A stretch of 64,000 nucleotides of DNA from assembly GCA_036172665.1 (NCBI GenBank), contig CM069870.1, forward strand, positions 67,270,212 through 67,334,211, in the 5' to 3' direction. Under the pieces are notes generated by a model. The model saw only the letters and a program-made list of their open reading frames with translations, searched no databases and had not been told where the DNA came from. This document shows, one piece after another, positions 57,001 to 64,000 of this stretch. Origin of the DNA: Prosopocoilus inquinatus (taxonomy: Eukaryota > Arthropoda > Insecta > Coleoptera > Lucanidae). Each line of letters opens with the position of its first letter. Position 1 is the first letter of the stretch. Position numbers and translations under genes: made by a program.

Positions 57001-59602
57001 AAATGCGAAGCTCGCAGCTGGAATTGTGCTAGAAATGTTTTATGTTGTTACACTCAGCTACAAAACTTGACTTGACGAGTTGTATTGTTAATCAGGTGAT
57101 TAAAAAGCAATGCGACGGACGTTCACATAAAATATGAAATTAATTCGCATTATTTGCGATACAACTTAAATAAAAATTAACGAAAAAAACTACGATTTCT
57201 TGAAACTTATGACCTTTCATGCTATTGGCTTCCTTTACGTCAGCCTTTACTCGACTGGTTCATGATGTTATCACGATATTTTCGATTCGTGCAAGCCTTC
57301 CTAAATCCAAAAGAGGGCACGGCCAGTTTTGGCTTTATTAATTTGCGACGTGCTGGGAGCACGCAGAGTCATCTTGCTATATCCCCTAGGCACATTGGTG
57401 TGGTTCCGTGTAGGGGCTGCGGCCCCATAGCTGCCTACATCCTATGATGAACAAGGCAGGCTATTTTGGTACCGCAGAAGGTTTCCTGCAATTGTACGAC
57501 TTTAGTTGGAGTTAATTTGGTACCTTGGTGGAACAAAAGCTCGTTAGAGTTTGTCCCAACTTCGTCTTCGACGTTCAGGATAGGTATAGTATTGCCTTCT
57601 CTTTTAATGCAAACTATTTTCTTCTCTTACTTTTTCTTCTCTTATTTACGTCTGTAATTTACCTCTACTTCGTTGTTTTTTTTCTGTTGCAGTTATTCTT
57701 AGGTTAACCTCTGTAACATTCTTTTTTCTTTTTGCAAATTGTATGAGAAAATCTGTAAACTCTGAATTTCGATTTCCTTAATCTTAGTGCTGCGTTTCCG
57801 TCTCGGGTTTGCTGAGAAAGATCGTCTTTTGTTTCACCCCTCCAGCAGCGATTTTGTCTTTATTTAAAACAGTTATTTGAGATTGTCTTTCAGCATTTAA
57901 TGAATTTCACCTCTAAGCTTTGCTCCTGAAGTTCCGATTCTGGTCGTAAGAACGTGCGCTAATTAATTTTAAATCAGATTTGGCTTTTACAAGAAAGTGA
58001 AAAACATTTTAATCGCGCTTCGTCGACGGGTTTGAGTCCAAGAATAAAGCGTAATTGTAAATAACGACGAAAGGACCGTCACGGAGAGATTTCAAATGAC
58101 GAAAAAATCTGAATAAAAAAAGACTTAATTATACTAATCACAAGCAGGTCCTGCATTGCGAAATTTCGGTTACGGGCGTAAGTATTTACGTAAATTAAGA
58201 CAGATTAATTTTAAATCAGATCTGACCTTTACAACATAACAAATTTTATTTAATCTCTTCCTGATCTGCTGATGCCTTATCTCTCACTTTAAGTATTGCT
58301 GTCTCACAACCCCTGGCGTTTTAAACTAATTATTAAAAATTATAATTCAACACGTTTTACTTAAAATTTTCAATGTTTTAAGTATTCTGGAAGTTCAGAA
58401 TTTAATCGGTCAGGATTTGAATATTTTTTTCTCGCCAAGTTGAAACTCTTTTTTTTGTTTAGGTATGGACCCAATCGACGACGAACTCGAACTTCAACAT
58501 GGTCAAGGTGCACGCGATTTTCCAAAATCTCAGCCCCGAAACGGTTTACGACGTTCTGCACGACCCGGACTACAGAAAAGTGTGGGATGAACACATGTTA
58601 ATGTCAGTGGACATCGGATATCTCAATCCAAACAATGACGTAGGATATTACGCCCGTAAGTACACGATTTGTTCATTCTTAATTGCCTAAAACGGAAACG
58701 TACAGATCGGAAATAAATTTGTTTTGACATACCAGATCCATAAAAGATTGATTGACATATCAGTTCCATAAAGGTTGTTTCACATGTCAGATCCATAAAG
58801 GTAGCTTGATATGCCGGTTCCATGAAGATTTCTTGACATGTGAGTTCCATAAAGGTTGTTTGACAAGTCAGATCCATAAAAGTTGCTCGACATGCCAGTT
58901 TCATAAAGATTGTACAACATGCCAGCTCCACAAAGATTGTATAACATGTCGGTTCCATAAAGGTTGTTTGACATGCCAGTTCCGTAAAGATCAAGATGAA
59001 GAAGGAAAACAAAAACAAAGCATGTCGAACAAATCAATCTGAGTTAAGAATTCGTGATTTCTGATTGCAAGCGACAAAGCGTTTCGCATAAGTTAAAAGG
59101 AAATAGATATACAAACATATAATAATAAACTCAAATCAAATCCACAGTGTCTTGTCCGGCAACGGTCAAAAACCGAGACTTCGTCCTTCAACGATCCTGG
59201 CTCGACTTGGGGCAGGAGAAACTCATCTTCAATCACAGCGTCGAGCACAAGAACTACCCTCCACAAAAGGGCTTCATCAGGTGAGCGTCCGTTTTCCCCG
59301 ACGAAGCAATTAAACTGGAGTGAAATATTTTTAGAGCGACGTCGTTTATCACAGGGTACGTGGTGAGGCCGGCCAAGAAGGGCAGCTTCCTCGGTTACGT
59401 CACGCAGTCGGATCCCAGGGGCAAACTACCCTCGTGGCTGGTGAACAAGATCACTCAGAAGTTTGCGCCCAAGGTCGTTAAGCAAGTGTACAAGGCGGCG
59501 CTGGGGTATGAAGAGTGGAAGGCGTCGCAAGCCGACCCCATGTTTAAGCCATGGACTTATCCTGAGCAGACGCTTTATGCTCCGCGTGTGAAAATTACCG
59601 AA
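28498..59602 (+). CDS. STARD10: STARD10-like START-domain phospholipid transfer protein (3' end beyond window)
   Basis: Exons: 28498-28611, 58463-58655, 59148-59280, 59335-59602 (phases 0, 1, 2, 0), giving 236 residues; the last donor GTAAGT shows that coding continues past the window or in an unrecognised exon. START domains bind one lipid in a deep pocket; STARD10 moves phosphatidylcholine and phosphatidylethanolamine between membranes. Family marks: WKLEYDKG (about 29-36), [15 protein letters not shown] (66-80), DVGYY (96-100), VKNRDFV (109-115), [15 protein letters not shown] (151-159), [13 protein letters not shown] (173-185), [13 protein letters not shown]. These fit STARD10 rather than PCTP or STARD7, judged from memory of the family. 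The start is the ATG right after an acceptor, implying a 5' UTR exon upstream. Intron 1 is 29.9 kb. Intact so far. Confidence 0.87.
29091..29770. mobile_element. Composite fold-back element, TATACAGGRTGTTCATG ends
   Basis: Left end TATACAGGATGTTCATGGA; right end TTCATGAACACCCTGTAC. The left arm (CTAGCAAATTTCAT, AAGTAACTTAAATTAG, GAAACTT, ACCATMAGAAAAATAAATGAC) finds two complementary partners, one inside (29300-29470) and one at the terminus (29610-29770). A one-ended duplication of the right arm is the simplest explanation. Confidence 0.7.
30597..30722. mobile_element. Hairpin element
   Basis: AAACCATTGTATCGA and GAGGATAATACCTAGCAGATAAATTTATCCGTA at the left are complementary to TACGGATAAATTTATCTGCCAGGTA / GTATCCTCGATGCAATGGTTT at the right. 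The left arm carries ~10 extra bases. A further GGCGGATAAATTTATT copy follows at 30731. Probably related to 5581-5722. Confidence 0.65.
31270..31890. mobile_element. Inverted-repeat element with CAACTGAACCAGGTTCAAA motif, split by a second palindrome
   Basis: TTCAACTGAACTAGGTTCAAA (31291), its repeat at 31358, the complement near 31460 (TTGAACTTGGTTCAGTTGAACG) and a further right end at 31838-31875 (TTTGAACCTGGTTCGG, GGTACAACTGGCCCTTAG) show an inverted-repeat element. Its body is interrupted by the TAAGGCCC palindrome at 31486-31750. Confidence 0.45.
31486..31750. mobile_element. Palindromic TAAGGCCCAGTTTTACAAT family, rearranged copy
   Basis: Contains AAGGCCCAGTTTTACAATG at the left, internal AAGGTTCAGTTTTACAAATGGGG, then complementary arms ending CATTGTAAAACTAGGCCTAAG and finally GCAAAACTAGACCTTA. 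At least three half-arms are joined, as at 21648. Confidence 0.7.
32062..32233. mobile_element. Possible MITE (172 bp)
   Basis: AATGGCCCGTATCTCACATCACG at the left and the complement of CATGAGATGAGAATACGGTCCAAT at the right match imperfectly over ~40 bp. Confidence 0.4.
33530..33625. mobile_element. Half element of the TAAGGCCC palindrome family
   Basis: TTAAACCCTTCACAACAATTGT through GTAAAACTGGACCTTA equals the right arm of the 21648 copy; no left arm is present. Confidence 0.7.
33756..34075 (+). pseudogene. Broken transposase relic, Tc1/mariner-like
   Basis: One frame from ATG 33756 gives [34 protein letters not shown] until TAA 33917, like the N-terminal DNA-binding region of arthropod Tc1/mariner-type proteins. 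A second frame from 33958 gives [15 protein letters not shown], the motif around the first catalytic Asp (normally FSDEKT; here Asp is replaced by Asn). Part of the DDE core is missing and frames are shifted. Non-functional. Confidence 0.55.
34430..36880 (-). pseudogene. LINE (non-LTR retrotransposon) ORF2 relic, split by a GAA-rich satellite
   Basis: Read on the minus strand from 36880: [45 protein letters not shown], (frameshift) [54 protein letters not shown]. Then, after ~1.6 kb of unrelated repeat, [19 protein letters not shown] at about 34500-34440. This is the order of linker, reverse-transcriptase block 0/1 and the palm block with the first catalytic Asp in endonuclease-RT proteins of jockey/RTE/L1-like LINEs. 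There are several stops and frameshifts. The YADD part is not present. Clade not decided. Confidence 0.7.
34740..35680. repeat. CTT/GAA-rich tandem repeat, ~300 bp unit, plus (GAA)n
   Basis: Units with TTCTTCTTGGATCTYTTGATATTCC, TTCGCAGCTCTTTC and CTTACAATGTTAAGCA recur about 300 bp apart (35035-35235, 35335-35535; partial from 34760). A pure (GAA)n run lies at 35632-35671. Charged low-complexity open frames on the minus strand are a by-product. The array sits inside the LINE relic. Confidence 0.65.
36950..37340. other. CG-richer island in STARD10 intron 1
   Basis: Contains GAGCGGGCCCAATGAAG, CGGCGCGGGCACAAAGAGAGG and CGTCGAAGGCCG, unlike the AT-rich flanks. Two overlapping short open frames exist but no family is recognised. 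Could be a regulatory element, an insertion or an unlisted exon. Confidence 0.3.
38450..41760. repeat. Satellite: ~167 bp monomers in a dimeric ~335 bp higher-order repeat
   Basis: The anchor GGCTTTGATCAAG recurs near 39117, 39260, 39432, 39715, 40031, 40197, 40366, 40531, 40704 and 40869. Alternate anchors have different continuations (CTTTAAACAAAAGCCGACGCG versus ATTTAACAAAAGACGATCG), so monomers alternate A/B. Edges (38450-38950, 41230-41760) are more diverged, as usual. Every monomer carries AAACAAAAGACGATCGAA and GAAGATCGACTTTTGAA. The minus strand has overlapping long frames up to 171 codons with repeated FRVGFDRLL; they follow the repeat and no start, splice or domain supports a gene. 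Confidence 0.85.
43355..44480. repeat. A-rich tandem repeat, two main ~0.8 kb copies
   Basis: CAAGTTGGACAAAAAACG (43413 and 44210) is followed in both places by AAATTAAAA, AAAGTCGACGTTAGACAATACRAAACACAAC and AACGAATTAAACA. A shorter copy is at 43690-43900. The motif AAACAAAAGACGATCGACC links it to the 38.45-41.76 kb satellite. Non-coding. Confidence 0.6.
44697..45275. mobile_element. Fold-back transposon, TATACAGGGTGCTGC ends
   Basis: Left TATACAGGGTGCTGCATTTT and right AACGCAGCACCCTGTATA are complementary. The arms extend ~150 bp through GGAAATCTC, GCTTCCCTAATTATTTT, AAATTCCATTTAG and GTGCTCTTCA. The centre is AT-rich and non-coding. TATA at each end fits TA target use. Confidence 0.8.
46491..47451. 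mobile_element. TIR transposon with DUF4817-type relic inside
   Basis: Ends ATACAGCGTGTTATTGAAAG and CTTTCAATAACACGTTGTAT, complementary for ~45 bp (then GATATTTTAACT / AGTTAAAATATC). The 961 bp body contains a short transposase-like fragment (46788-46904) and AATCCC-type debris; it is a decayed, internally deleted DNA transposon. Confidence 0.75.
46788..46904 (+). pseudogene. DUF4817 helix-turn-helix fragment of a DNA transposase
   Basis: One frame reads [20 protein letters not shown] then [16 protein letters not shown] before TGA. The pattern (D.V..Y.E..GN...A.R.F.ERFP.R..P....F) is that of the DUF4817 N-terminal domain, abundant in arthropod transposons. Further debris near 47035 ([20 protein letters not shown] in a shifted frame) resembles the catalytic-domain WSDENPH motif of the same proteins. 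Confidence 0.7.
47965..48238. mobile_element. MITE with TTAAAGGCTTGTTCGGAT ends and an inner palindrome
   Basis: Left TAAAGGCTTGTTCGGATAGC versus right complement GCTGTTCAAACAGGCCTTA. Inside, 48061-48176 is a second inverted repeat with GTACAGTCGCGATCAA and TTGATCGCGACTGTAC as ends (116 bp). Either two nested MITEs or one element with two nested sets of repeats. Confidence 0.6.
49197..49490 (+). pseudogene. Transposase C-terminal relic (DDE, DUF4817-associated type)
   Basis: The frame from 49197 reads [20 protein letters not shown] then FLDFFYEDM, matching the family pattern RWIGR.GP..WP.RSPDLTPLDFFLWG that includes the second catalytic Asp (SDL). After decayed sequence, a second frame reads [15 protein letters not shown], like the terminal R...CIE.NGG. 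It is heavily mutated. Confidence 0.65.
50487..50679 (+). mobile_element. Penelope-like fragment with inverted arms, flanked by 12 bp duplication
   Basis: Insertion in the right TIR of the DDE element, flanked by AAATAAACAACC at 50475-50486 and 50680-50691. Arms of ~65 bp (AATCTCAAACCGGACAGAAA... and its complement) surround the hammerhead-like fold. Variable target duplications and inverted terminal arms are typical of Penelope-like retroelements. It is the youngest of three nested insertions. Confidence 0.6.
50589..50630 (+). ncRNA. Hammerhead-like motif in Penelope-like fragment
   Basis: Stem I CACTC (50589-50593) pairs perfectly with GAGTG (50626-50630). CTGACGA is at 50594-50600, an extra A at 50601, stem II GCTATA (50602-50607) / TATAGC (50612-50617) with loop AATC, and GAAA at 50618-50621. 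Stem III is loopless AC/GT and T50625 precedes the predicted cut. The extra A beside stem II departs from the standard core. Confidence 0.5.
51230..51560 (+). other. GC-richer open stretch, possible unrecognised exon
   Basis: A frame open from about 51347 to TAA 51558 reads [43 protein letters not shown]. The composition is far richer in GC and more protein-like than nearby intron DNA, and it has a CxxC. A GT (ACAG|GTGGTG, 51450) could end an exon. No family is recognised. It could be a second first exon of STARD10, an exon of another gene, or a relic. Confidence 0.3.
53231..54172. mobile_element. TIR element with ~75 bp terminal repeats
   Basis: Left end (CCCACTAAAGCTTCGG, TTTCCTAGGATAACGG, GGTGAATGACGTCAT) is the reverse complement of the right end (GTGACGTCATTCGCC, CCGCTATCCTAGGAAACC, CTTAAGTGGG). 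The ~790 bp interior contains a C/T-rich block (53585-53860) and a LINE-like 3' tail with (ATT)n. No transposase. The TGACGTCA-like palindrome at both inner edges is notable. Confidence 0.75.
53870..54066 (+). repeat. Possible LINE 3' end with (ATT)n tail
   Basis: The sequence ends AACAGTCAGATCAATAAACG followed by about twelve ATT units (54029-54066). An AATAAA next to a 3-base microsatellite is typical of 3' ends of CR1/RTE-like LINEs. It lies inside the TIR element, so would be a later insertion. Confidence 0.4.
55670..55985. repeat. Dispersed ~310 bp repeat, copy 1
   Basis: Shares with 57285-57590 a series of blocks in the same order: ATTCGTGCA, GGGGCTGCTGCCCCAT, CTACAT-C-ATG, AACAAGGCA, CTATTTTGGT, TTTCTGCAATT, GGTGGA, CTTCGTC/CGACGTTCA. 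Class unknown; open frames are not conserved between the copies. Confidence 0.65.
56876..57004. mobile_element. Hairpin MITE (129 bp)
   Basis: ATTTTAAGCGAGGCGCAAAC through GAGCGGAAAC and GTTTCCGCTCTGGTTTGC through GACGCTTAAAAT are complementary over ~33 bp. The inner arms also pair partly (GCGCGGTGGCG / CCGCCACCACG). Confidence 0.7.
57285..57590. repeat. Dispersed ~310 bp repeat, copy 2
   Basis: See the copy at 55670-55985, 1.6 kb upstream in the same orientation. A short possible third piece (GGTGGCTTTATTAACTTGAACGCGTGCT) is at 13410 in PGM2 intron 4. Confidence 0.65.
58463..59602 (+). CDS. STARD10: STARD10 exons 2-4
   Basis: Exons 58463-58655, 59148-59280 and 59335-59602 encode residues 39-236, most of the START domain. 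Introns here are 492 and 54 bp; the first holds the 27 bp minisatellite. Exon borders: TAC GCC C|GTAAGT, ATC AG|GTGAGC, ACC GAA|GTAAGT. Confidence 0.9.
58715..58998. repeat. 27 bp minisatellite, ~10 copies, STARD10 intron 2
   Basis: Unit TTGACATGCCAGTTCCATAAAGG(TTG), spacing 27-28 bp. Because 27 is a multiple of three both strands stay open, which gives spurious Cys-rich frames. The same unit forms 59960-60395. Confidence 0.88.
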
Positions 59603-60924
59603 GTAAGTTCCTTCTTCCTAAAAATGACGGATTTTTTTTATAACTTTGTGAAGCAGGTCTTGAATTAGATCAATATGCGAAATTTCACTTTAGGTTTGGC
59701 CACATTATATTCTGTTTCTTTTTTTAATTCGGAGGAGCCCTTCGAAAATTTTGCGTTATAAACGAGCTCTGTCATTGGTAGCTAGCCGGAATTGATCACC
59801 GACAAACCTCGTTTAATCAATGACTAAGCTCGTTTTTACCGCTCTTTTTCTTTTCTTTCTGAAACATCAAGTTAGTCTTCACCTTCAAGAAAACTACAGC
59901 GGTTTACAACAGGTGTTATTGTTTTTTTCTTTCTTTTCAAACTTAACACCATATTTTCATTAACATACCGGTTTCATAAAGGTAGTTTCACATGCCAGGT
60001 TCCATAAGGATAGTTTGACATAAAGGTTCTATGAAGGTAGTTTGACATTAAAATTCCGTAAAAGTGGTGCGAGATGCCAGTTCCATAAAAGTTGTTTCAC
60101 ATGTCGGGTCCGTAAAGGTTGTTCGACATGCCAATTCCATAAAGGTAGTTTGACATATCAATTCCATAAAGGTAATTTGAAATGAAAATTCTGTAAAGGT
60201 AGCTTAATGTGCAAGTTCCATAAAGGAGAGTGTAACATGCCAGTTCCATTCAGATTATTTCACATGCCAAATCCACAAAAGTTGTTTGTCATACTAATTG
60301 CATAAAAGTTGTGTAACATGCCAGTTCCATAAAGATGATTTCACCTGCCAAATTCATAAAGATTGTTTGACATACCAATTCCAGAAAGGTTGTTTTAACG
60401 TTAGTAACGAAAGGAGCGCCTTGCGCGTTTTGTCCCACAGTTTGTGAGGCTGCGCTAACCACAACTTACCGTGCCTCTGGAAGTAAGGTCAGACGTTCTA
60501 TCGCAGGCCAATGTGTGAAGAAGAGCTGCGTCACTGTGCCCACTCAGTGAGCACGGAGTGGGGCATTCAGAAGATGTTACGGTAAGAGACGCCATCCAGC
60601 AAATACAACACAACCCACAAGTGAAGGATGGGTGATACACGGCCGGGAAAGTGTATCTCTGTCTGTAACCAGGACCCGCTTCTCGGTCGGAATATTCCAA
60701 AGAAAAAAAGAGAGAGACTCCTCCCAATAGTACTCGTAACACAAAGGAAAAGGAGAAGTTAAGTTCGGTCAATAATATAATATTTGTTAAGGCATACAGG
60801 TTGGGAAAGTGAGTGAATAAGGTTAATGAGGGGATGTTGGCGCATCGAAGTCTCGTGACAACAAAACGAACAGGTATAAAAAAGCGTAAAGGGCACAGGT
60901 CTAAAAGGCAAAAAGAAAAAAAAA
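59603..60924 (+). other. STARD10 region after exon 4, no further exon seen
   Basis: AT-rich intron sequence, the second 27 bp minisatellite block (59960-60395) and a mixed stretch at 60410-60780 with no recognisable domain in any frame. The next STARD10 exon is presumed to lie beyond 64000. Confidence 0.55.
59960..60395. repeat. 27 bp minisatellite, ~15 diverged copies, STARD10 intron 4
   Basis: Same unit (ACATGCCAGTTCCATAAAGGTTGTTTG) as in intron 2, with more divergence and a few length changes. Exons 3 and 4 separate the two blocks. Confidence 0.85.
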
Positions 60925-63650
60925 ACTACGTGATTTCGCTTTCAAACAAGAGCGAAAATATAATTTAACAGTTAACAGAACAAGTAAACTTCAACAAAAC
61001 ATGAGATAACAACAATAAGTAAATGATTTTTATACTCAAACGAGCAGCATTATAATCACACACTCAGAACACTATCGACTAGCTTCAATCAAGGTAATCA
61101 TCCCTTTCGCCGACTTCGTCGTCGTGAATAGTGAAGTAGACCCACCGGACCGCTCCACTAGCCCGAAGCATACCCGTAGCACATCGACACGTTTCCGATG
61201 AGGAGAAAAGAATACTTGTTACTCAATCCCACAAAAGTGGCCCTGTCTGTTCGGAAGCGGGAACGATTCAACTTGTTCTCCTCTCCAGCAATAAAGCACG
61301 ATGGGAATGTGACATCTTGCAAAGCTCAGAACAATGCTTGCGGGTTAAGCGACGTGGCAACCACTTTGCACCGAATCGGCCGACAAAAATCCGCCCGGGA
61401 CTGCTTGCCGAAAGGAAGAAAACGTGTGAAATTCATTTCCGCGAGCGGTAAACGCACGTGGAAACAATTAAATGACAAATTGGAGGATCAACATGGCGCT
61501 TACCTTGTTATAATACGGCGTGCCAAAAATAGAATACGTGATTTCGTTCTCAAACTAAAGCCAAAATATCATTTAACAGTTAACAAAACAAGTAAACTGC
61601 ATCAAAATATGGGATAATAACAATAAGTAAATGATTTTTAAACTCAAACGGATAGAATTATATTTGGAACGCCATCGATTGTTAGCTTCAATCAAGCTGA
61701 TCATCCCTCGCGCTGAATTAATCGTCGTGAATAGTGAAGTAAGCCCGTCGGACCTTTCCACTGGCCCGAAGCACGCCCGTGGCACGTCGACACGCGACAC
61801 GTTTCCGTTGAGGAGTAAAGAAAACTTAGAAGTATCTTACTCAACCTCTCCGGTGCAAATCGTCGATGTAATGGCCGTGTCTGTCCGAAAACGGGAACGA
61901 TTCAATTATTTTCCTCTCCACCAACAAAGCACGATGGGAGCGTGACGTCTTGCGAAGCTCAGAACAACGTTCACGGGTTAAGCGACGTGGCAACCACTCT
62001 GCACCAAATCGGCCGGTGAAGTTCTGCCCGGAACTGTTTGTCAGAAGGAAGAAAACGTGTGAGATTTACTGCCGCGAGCGGTAAACGCACGTGGAAACAA
62101 TGAGATAACAAAATGTAAGATCTATACGGCGTTTACCTTGCTATAATACAGAATTGGGCCAAACAACGCCCGTAGCTCGTCGACATGCGGCACATTTTCG
62201 ATGAAAAGTAAAGAAAACTTGGAAGTATCTTACTGACTCCCTCCGGTGCGAATCGTCGATGAAACGACTGTGTCTATCTGAAAACGAGAACGATTCAACT
62301 TTTTTTTCCTCTCCAGCAACAAAGCACGAGGGGAACGTGAGGTCTTGCGAAGTTCAGAGCAACGCTCACGGATTAAGCGGCCGGCAAAAATCTGCCCGGG
62401 ACTGCTTGCCAAAAGGAAGAAAACGTGTGAAATTCACTGCCGCGAGCAGTAAACGCACGTGGAAACAATTAGACACCAAAATGGAGGATAAACTAAAATA
62501 GAATCACCCGTGCCTCAAAGACAAAAAGCGATCTCAAGACTAATGGGACACGACAACGAAGTAGCTGGGATCCGAACATATCGGTAGGTTCACAGATCCA
62601 TTAACAAACGATCCAAAGGTACCATTCTGCACACAACCGGTGACACGTCGACACGCGACATGTTTGCGATGAGGAGTAAAGAAAATTTAGAATTATCTTA
62701 CCCTTACCCCTCCGGAGCGAATCGTCGACGAAGTGGCCGTGTCTCTCCGGAAACGACAACGATTCAACTTTTATTTCCTCTCCAGTAACAAAGCACGAGG
62801 GGAACGTAAGGTCTTGCGAAGCTCAGAGCAACGCTCACGGATTAAGCGACGTGACAACCACTCTGCACCAAATTGGTCGGTAGAAATCTGCCCGGGACTG
62901 CTTGCCAAAAGGAAGAAAACGTGTGAAATTCACTTCCCAGAGCGGTAAACGCACGTGGAAACGATCTGATAACAAAATGGAGGATCAGCATGGTGCTTAC
63001 CTTGCTCTAATACAGCAAGCCAAAAATAGAATCACAAGTGCCTCAAAGACAAAAAGCGATCTCAAGACTAATGGGACACGTCAACGAAGTAGCTGGAATC
63101 CGAACACACCGGTAGGTTCACAGATCCATTAACAAATGATCCAAAGGTACCATTCAGCACACAACCTGTGACATGTCGACACGCAACACGTTTCCGATGA
63201 GGAATAAAGAAAATTTGGAAGTATCTTACTCAACCTCTCCGGGGCGAATCATCGATGTAGTGGCCGTGCCTCTCCGGAAACGACAACGATTCAACTTTTT
63301 TTTTCCTCTCCAGCAGCAAAGCACGAGGGGAACTTAAGGTCTTGCGAAGTTCAGAACAACGTTCACGGGTTAAGCGACGTGGCAACCACTATGCACCGAA
63401 TCGGCCGGCAAAAATCTGCCCGGGACTGCTTGCCAAAAGGAAGAAAACGTGTGAAATTCACTGCCGCGAGCGGTAAACGCACGTGGAAATAATCAGATAA
63501 CAAAATGGAGGATCAACATGGTGCTTACCTTGCTCTAATTCAGCAAGCCAAAAATAGAATCACACGTGCCTCAAAGACGAAAAGCCATTCTAAGACTAAA
63601 ACAATTGGTAGGTTGACAGGTCCATCAACAGGTATGTACCATTCAGCATA
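60925..63650. repeat. Satellite array of ~0.4-0.6 kb units (five copies)
   Basis: ACACGTTTCCGATGAGGAG (or variants) marks units at ~61190, 61799, 62190, 62659 and 63187. Each has CCGGAARCGRSAACGATTCAAC, TTTCCTCTCCAGCAAYAAAGC, GGTTAAGCGACGTGGCAACC, CGGGACTGCTTGCC and GCGGTAAACGCACGTGGAAAC. Two longer units (from ~60930 and ~61540) carry a ~270 bp segment with CAGTTAACARAACAAGTAAAC; the other units have TCAAGACTAATGGGACACG instead. So two unit types alternate along the array. It is CG-richer than the rest of the window. Confidence 0.85.
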
Positions 63651-64000
63651 CAGCGCTTTTAGAAACGTGACCAACACCGCCGTCGAAGATGAGAAAGTGA
63701 TTCACACGCCCGCAGTAGCACCTGACGTCGGGAGAGGCGCTACTAACGGCAACCAAAATACGCTTACACGCTTGCACAAAGGGAAGCCTACCCGACCGGA
63801 ACGGTTAATACGAATATCAAAATAGATGTAACAAAGTTCGAATAGAGGACTGGCTCAAACATCTCCTAGTTGTTTAAATTTTTAAATTCGATCTCCTTTT
63901 GAAAGGAGAGATGTTCTTGGAATTGGTATTCTTTTGGTTTTGTGATCTATTTTTTTTTCTTCTAAGTTTTTGTTTCTAGGTCTCTAAGTTTAGTCGCCCC
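63650..64000 (+). other. End of satellite and flank
   Basis: An open frame from ATG 63505 (last satellite copy) runs to TAG 63823 through non-repeated sequence (ending RLHKGKPTRPERLIRISK). No family recognised. The rest to 64000 is AT-rich with nothing visible. Confidence 0.4.

Larger units (their letters stand above)
28612..58462 (+). other. STARD10 intron 1 (29.9 kb)
   Basis: Donor AAG|GTAGGT and acceptor TTTGTTTAG|GTATGG. The flanking coding exons join in frame (GTK/VWTQ). The intron is AT-rich and full of inverted-repeat transposons, relics and satellites, listed separately. No nested gene is supported, except possibly the open stretch near 51.4 kb. Sections 37350-38440, 41760-43355, 45276-46490 and 51560-53230 hold nothing recognisable. 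Confidence 0.8.

Noticed and set aside
58715..58998. CRISPR-like regular array
   Set aside because: Units are adjacent without unique spacers, in a eukaryotic intron.
58623..59042. Cys-rich proteins on both strands (131 and 96 codons)
   Set aside because: Products of a 27 bp minisatellite whose period is a multiple of three.

Overview
The window looks like nuclear DNA of an insect. Genes are split by introns with GT/AG borders, the DNA is AT-rich, and there are dense arthropod-type transposon relics (DUF4817-like transposase fragments, TIRs of the TATACAGGGT type, a LINE relic, many fold-back elements). A beetle is plausible, but the order cannot be fixed from the sequence.

Four genes are supported, all by hand-built exon models that keep frame. 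(1) The last three exons of an ACSF2-type acyl-CoA synthetase (829-1567, +). (2) A complete tandem paralogue (4429-11231, +), nine coding exons, 595 residues, with a mitochondrial-type leader. (3) A complete phosphoglucomutase-2 gene (28003-11373, -), eight coding exons, 605 residues, with an 11 kb first intron, lying tail-to-tail with ACSF2 copy B (141 bp between stop codons). (4) A STARD10-like START-domain lipid-transfer gene (28498-59602, +, 3' end beyond the window), lying head-to-head with PGM2 about 0.5 kb away and having a 29.9 kb first intron. The proteins point to central metabolism: mitochondrial fatty-acid activation, pentose/hexose phosphate interconversion and phospholipid transfer. 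Nothing shows that they act in one pathway.

The rest is repeats. 1-780: ~397 bp higher-order repeat. 6.2-10.0 kb: an intron full of diverged units around GAGATGGCGGC. 11.5-27.6 kb: PGM2 introns with 60 bp and 97-100 bp tandem repeats, a degenerate T-rich array, fold-back elements and a gag-like relic. 28.6-58.5 kb: STARD10 intron 1 with nested palindromic transposons, transposase and LINE relics and a ~335 bp dimeric satellite (38.45-41.76 kb). 58.7-60.4 kb: the same 27 bp minisatellite in two introns. 60.9-63.7 kb: a satellite of ~0.4-0.6 kb units.

The most interesting observation is a set of four hammerhead-ribozyme-like folds (17.70, 22.05, 27.15 and 50.60 kb). Each has CTGANGA, a stem, GAAA and a closing stem I whose sequence differs between loci. 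Stem III is very short and has no loop, as in the small dimer-type hammerheads reported from Penelope-like retroelements. The second theme is the density of long inverted repeats inside transcribed introns, including a three-level nest at 48.4-50.8 kb, which could yield hairpin RNAs.
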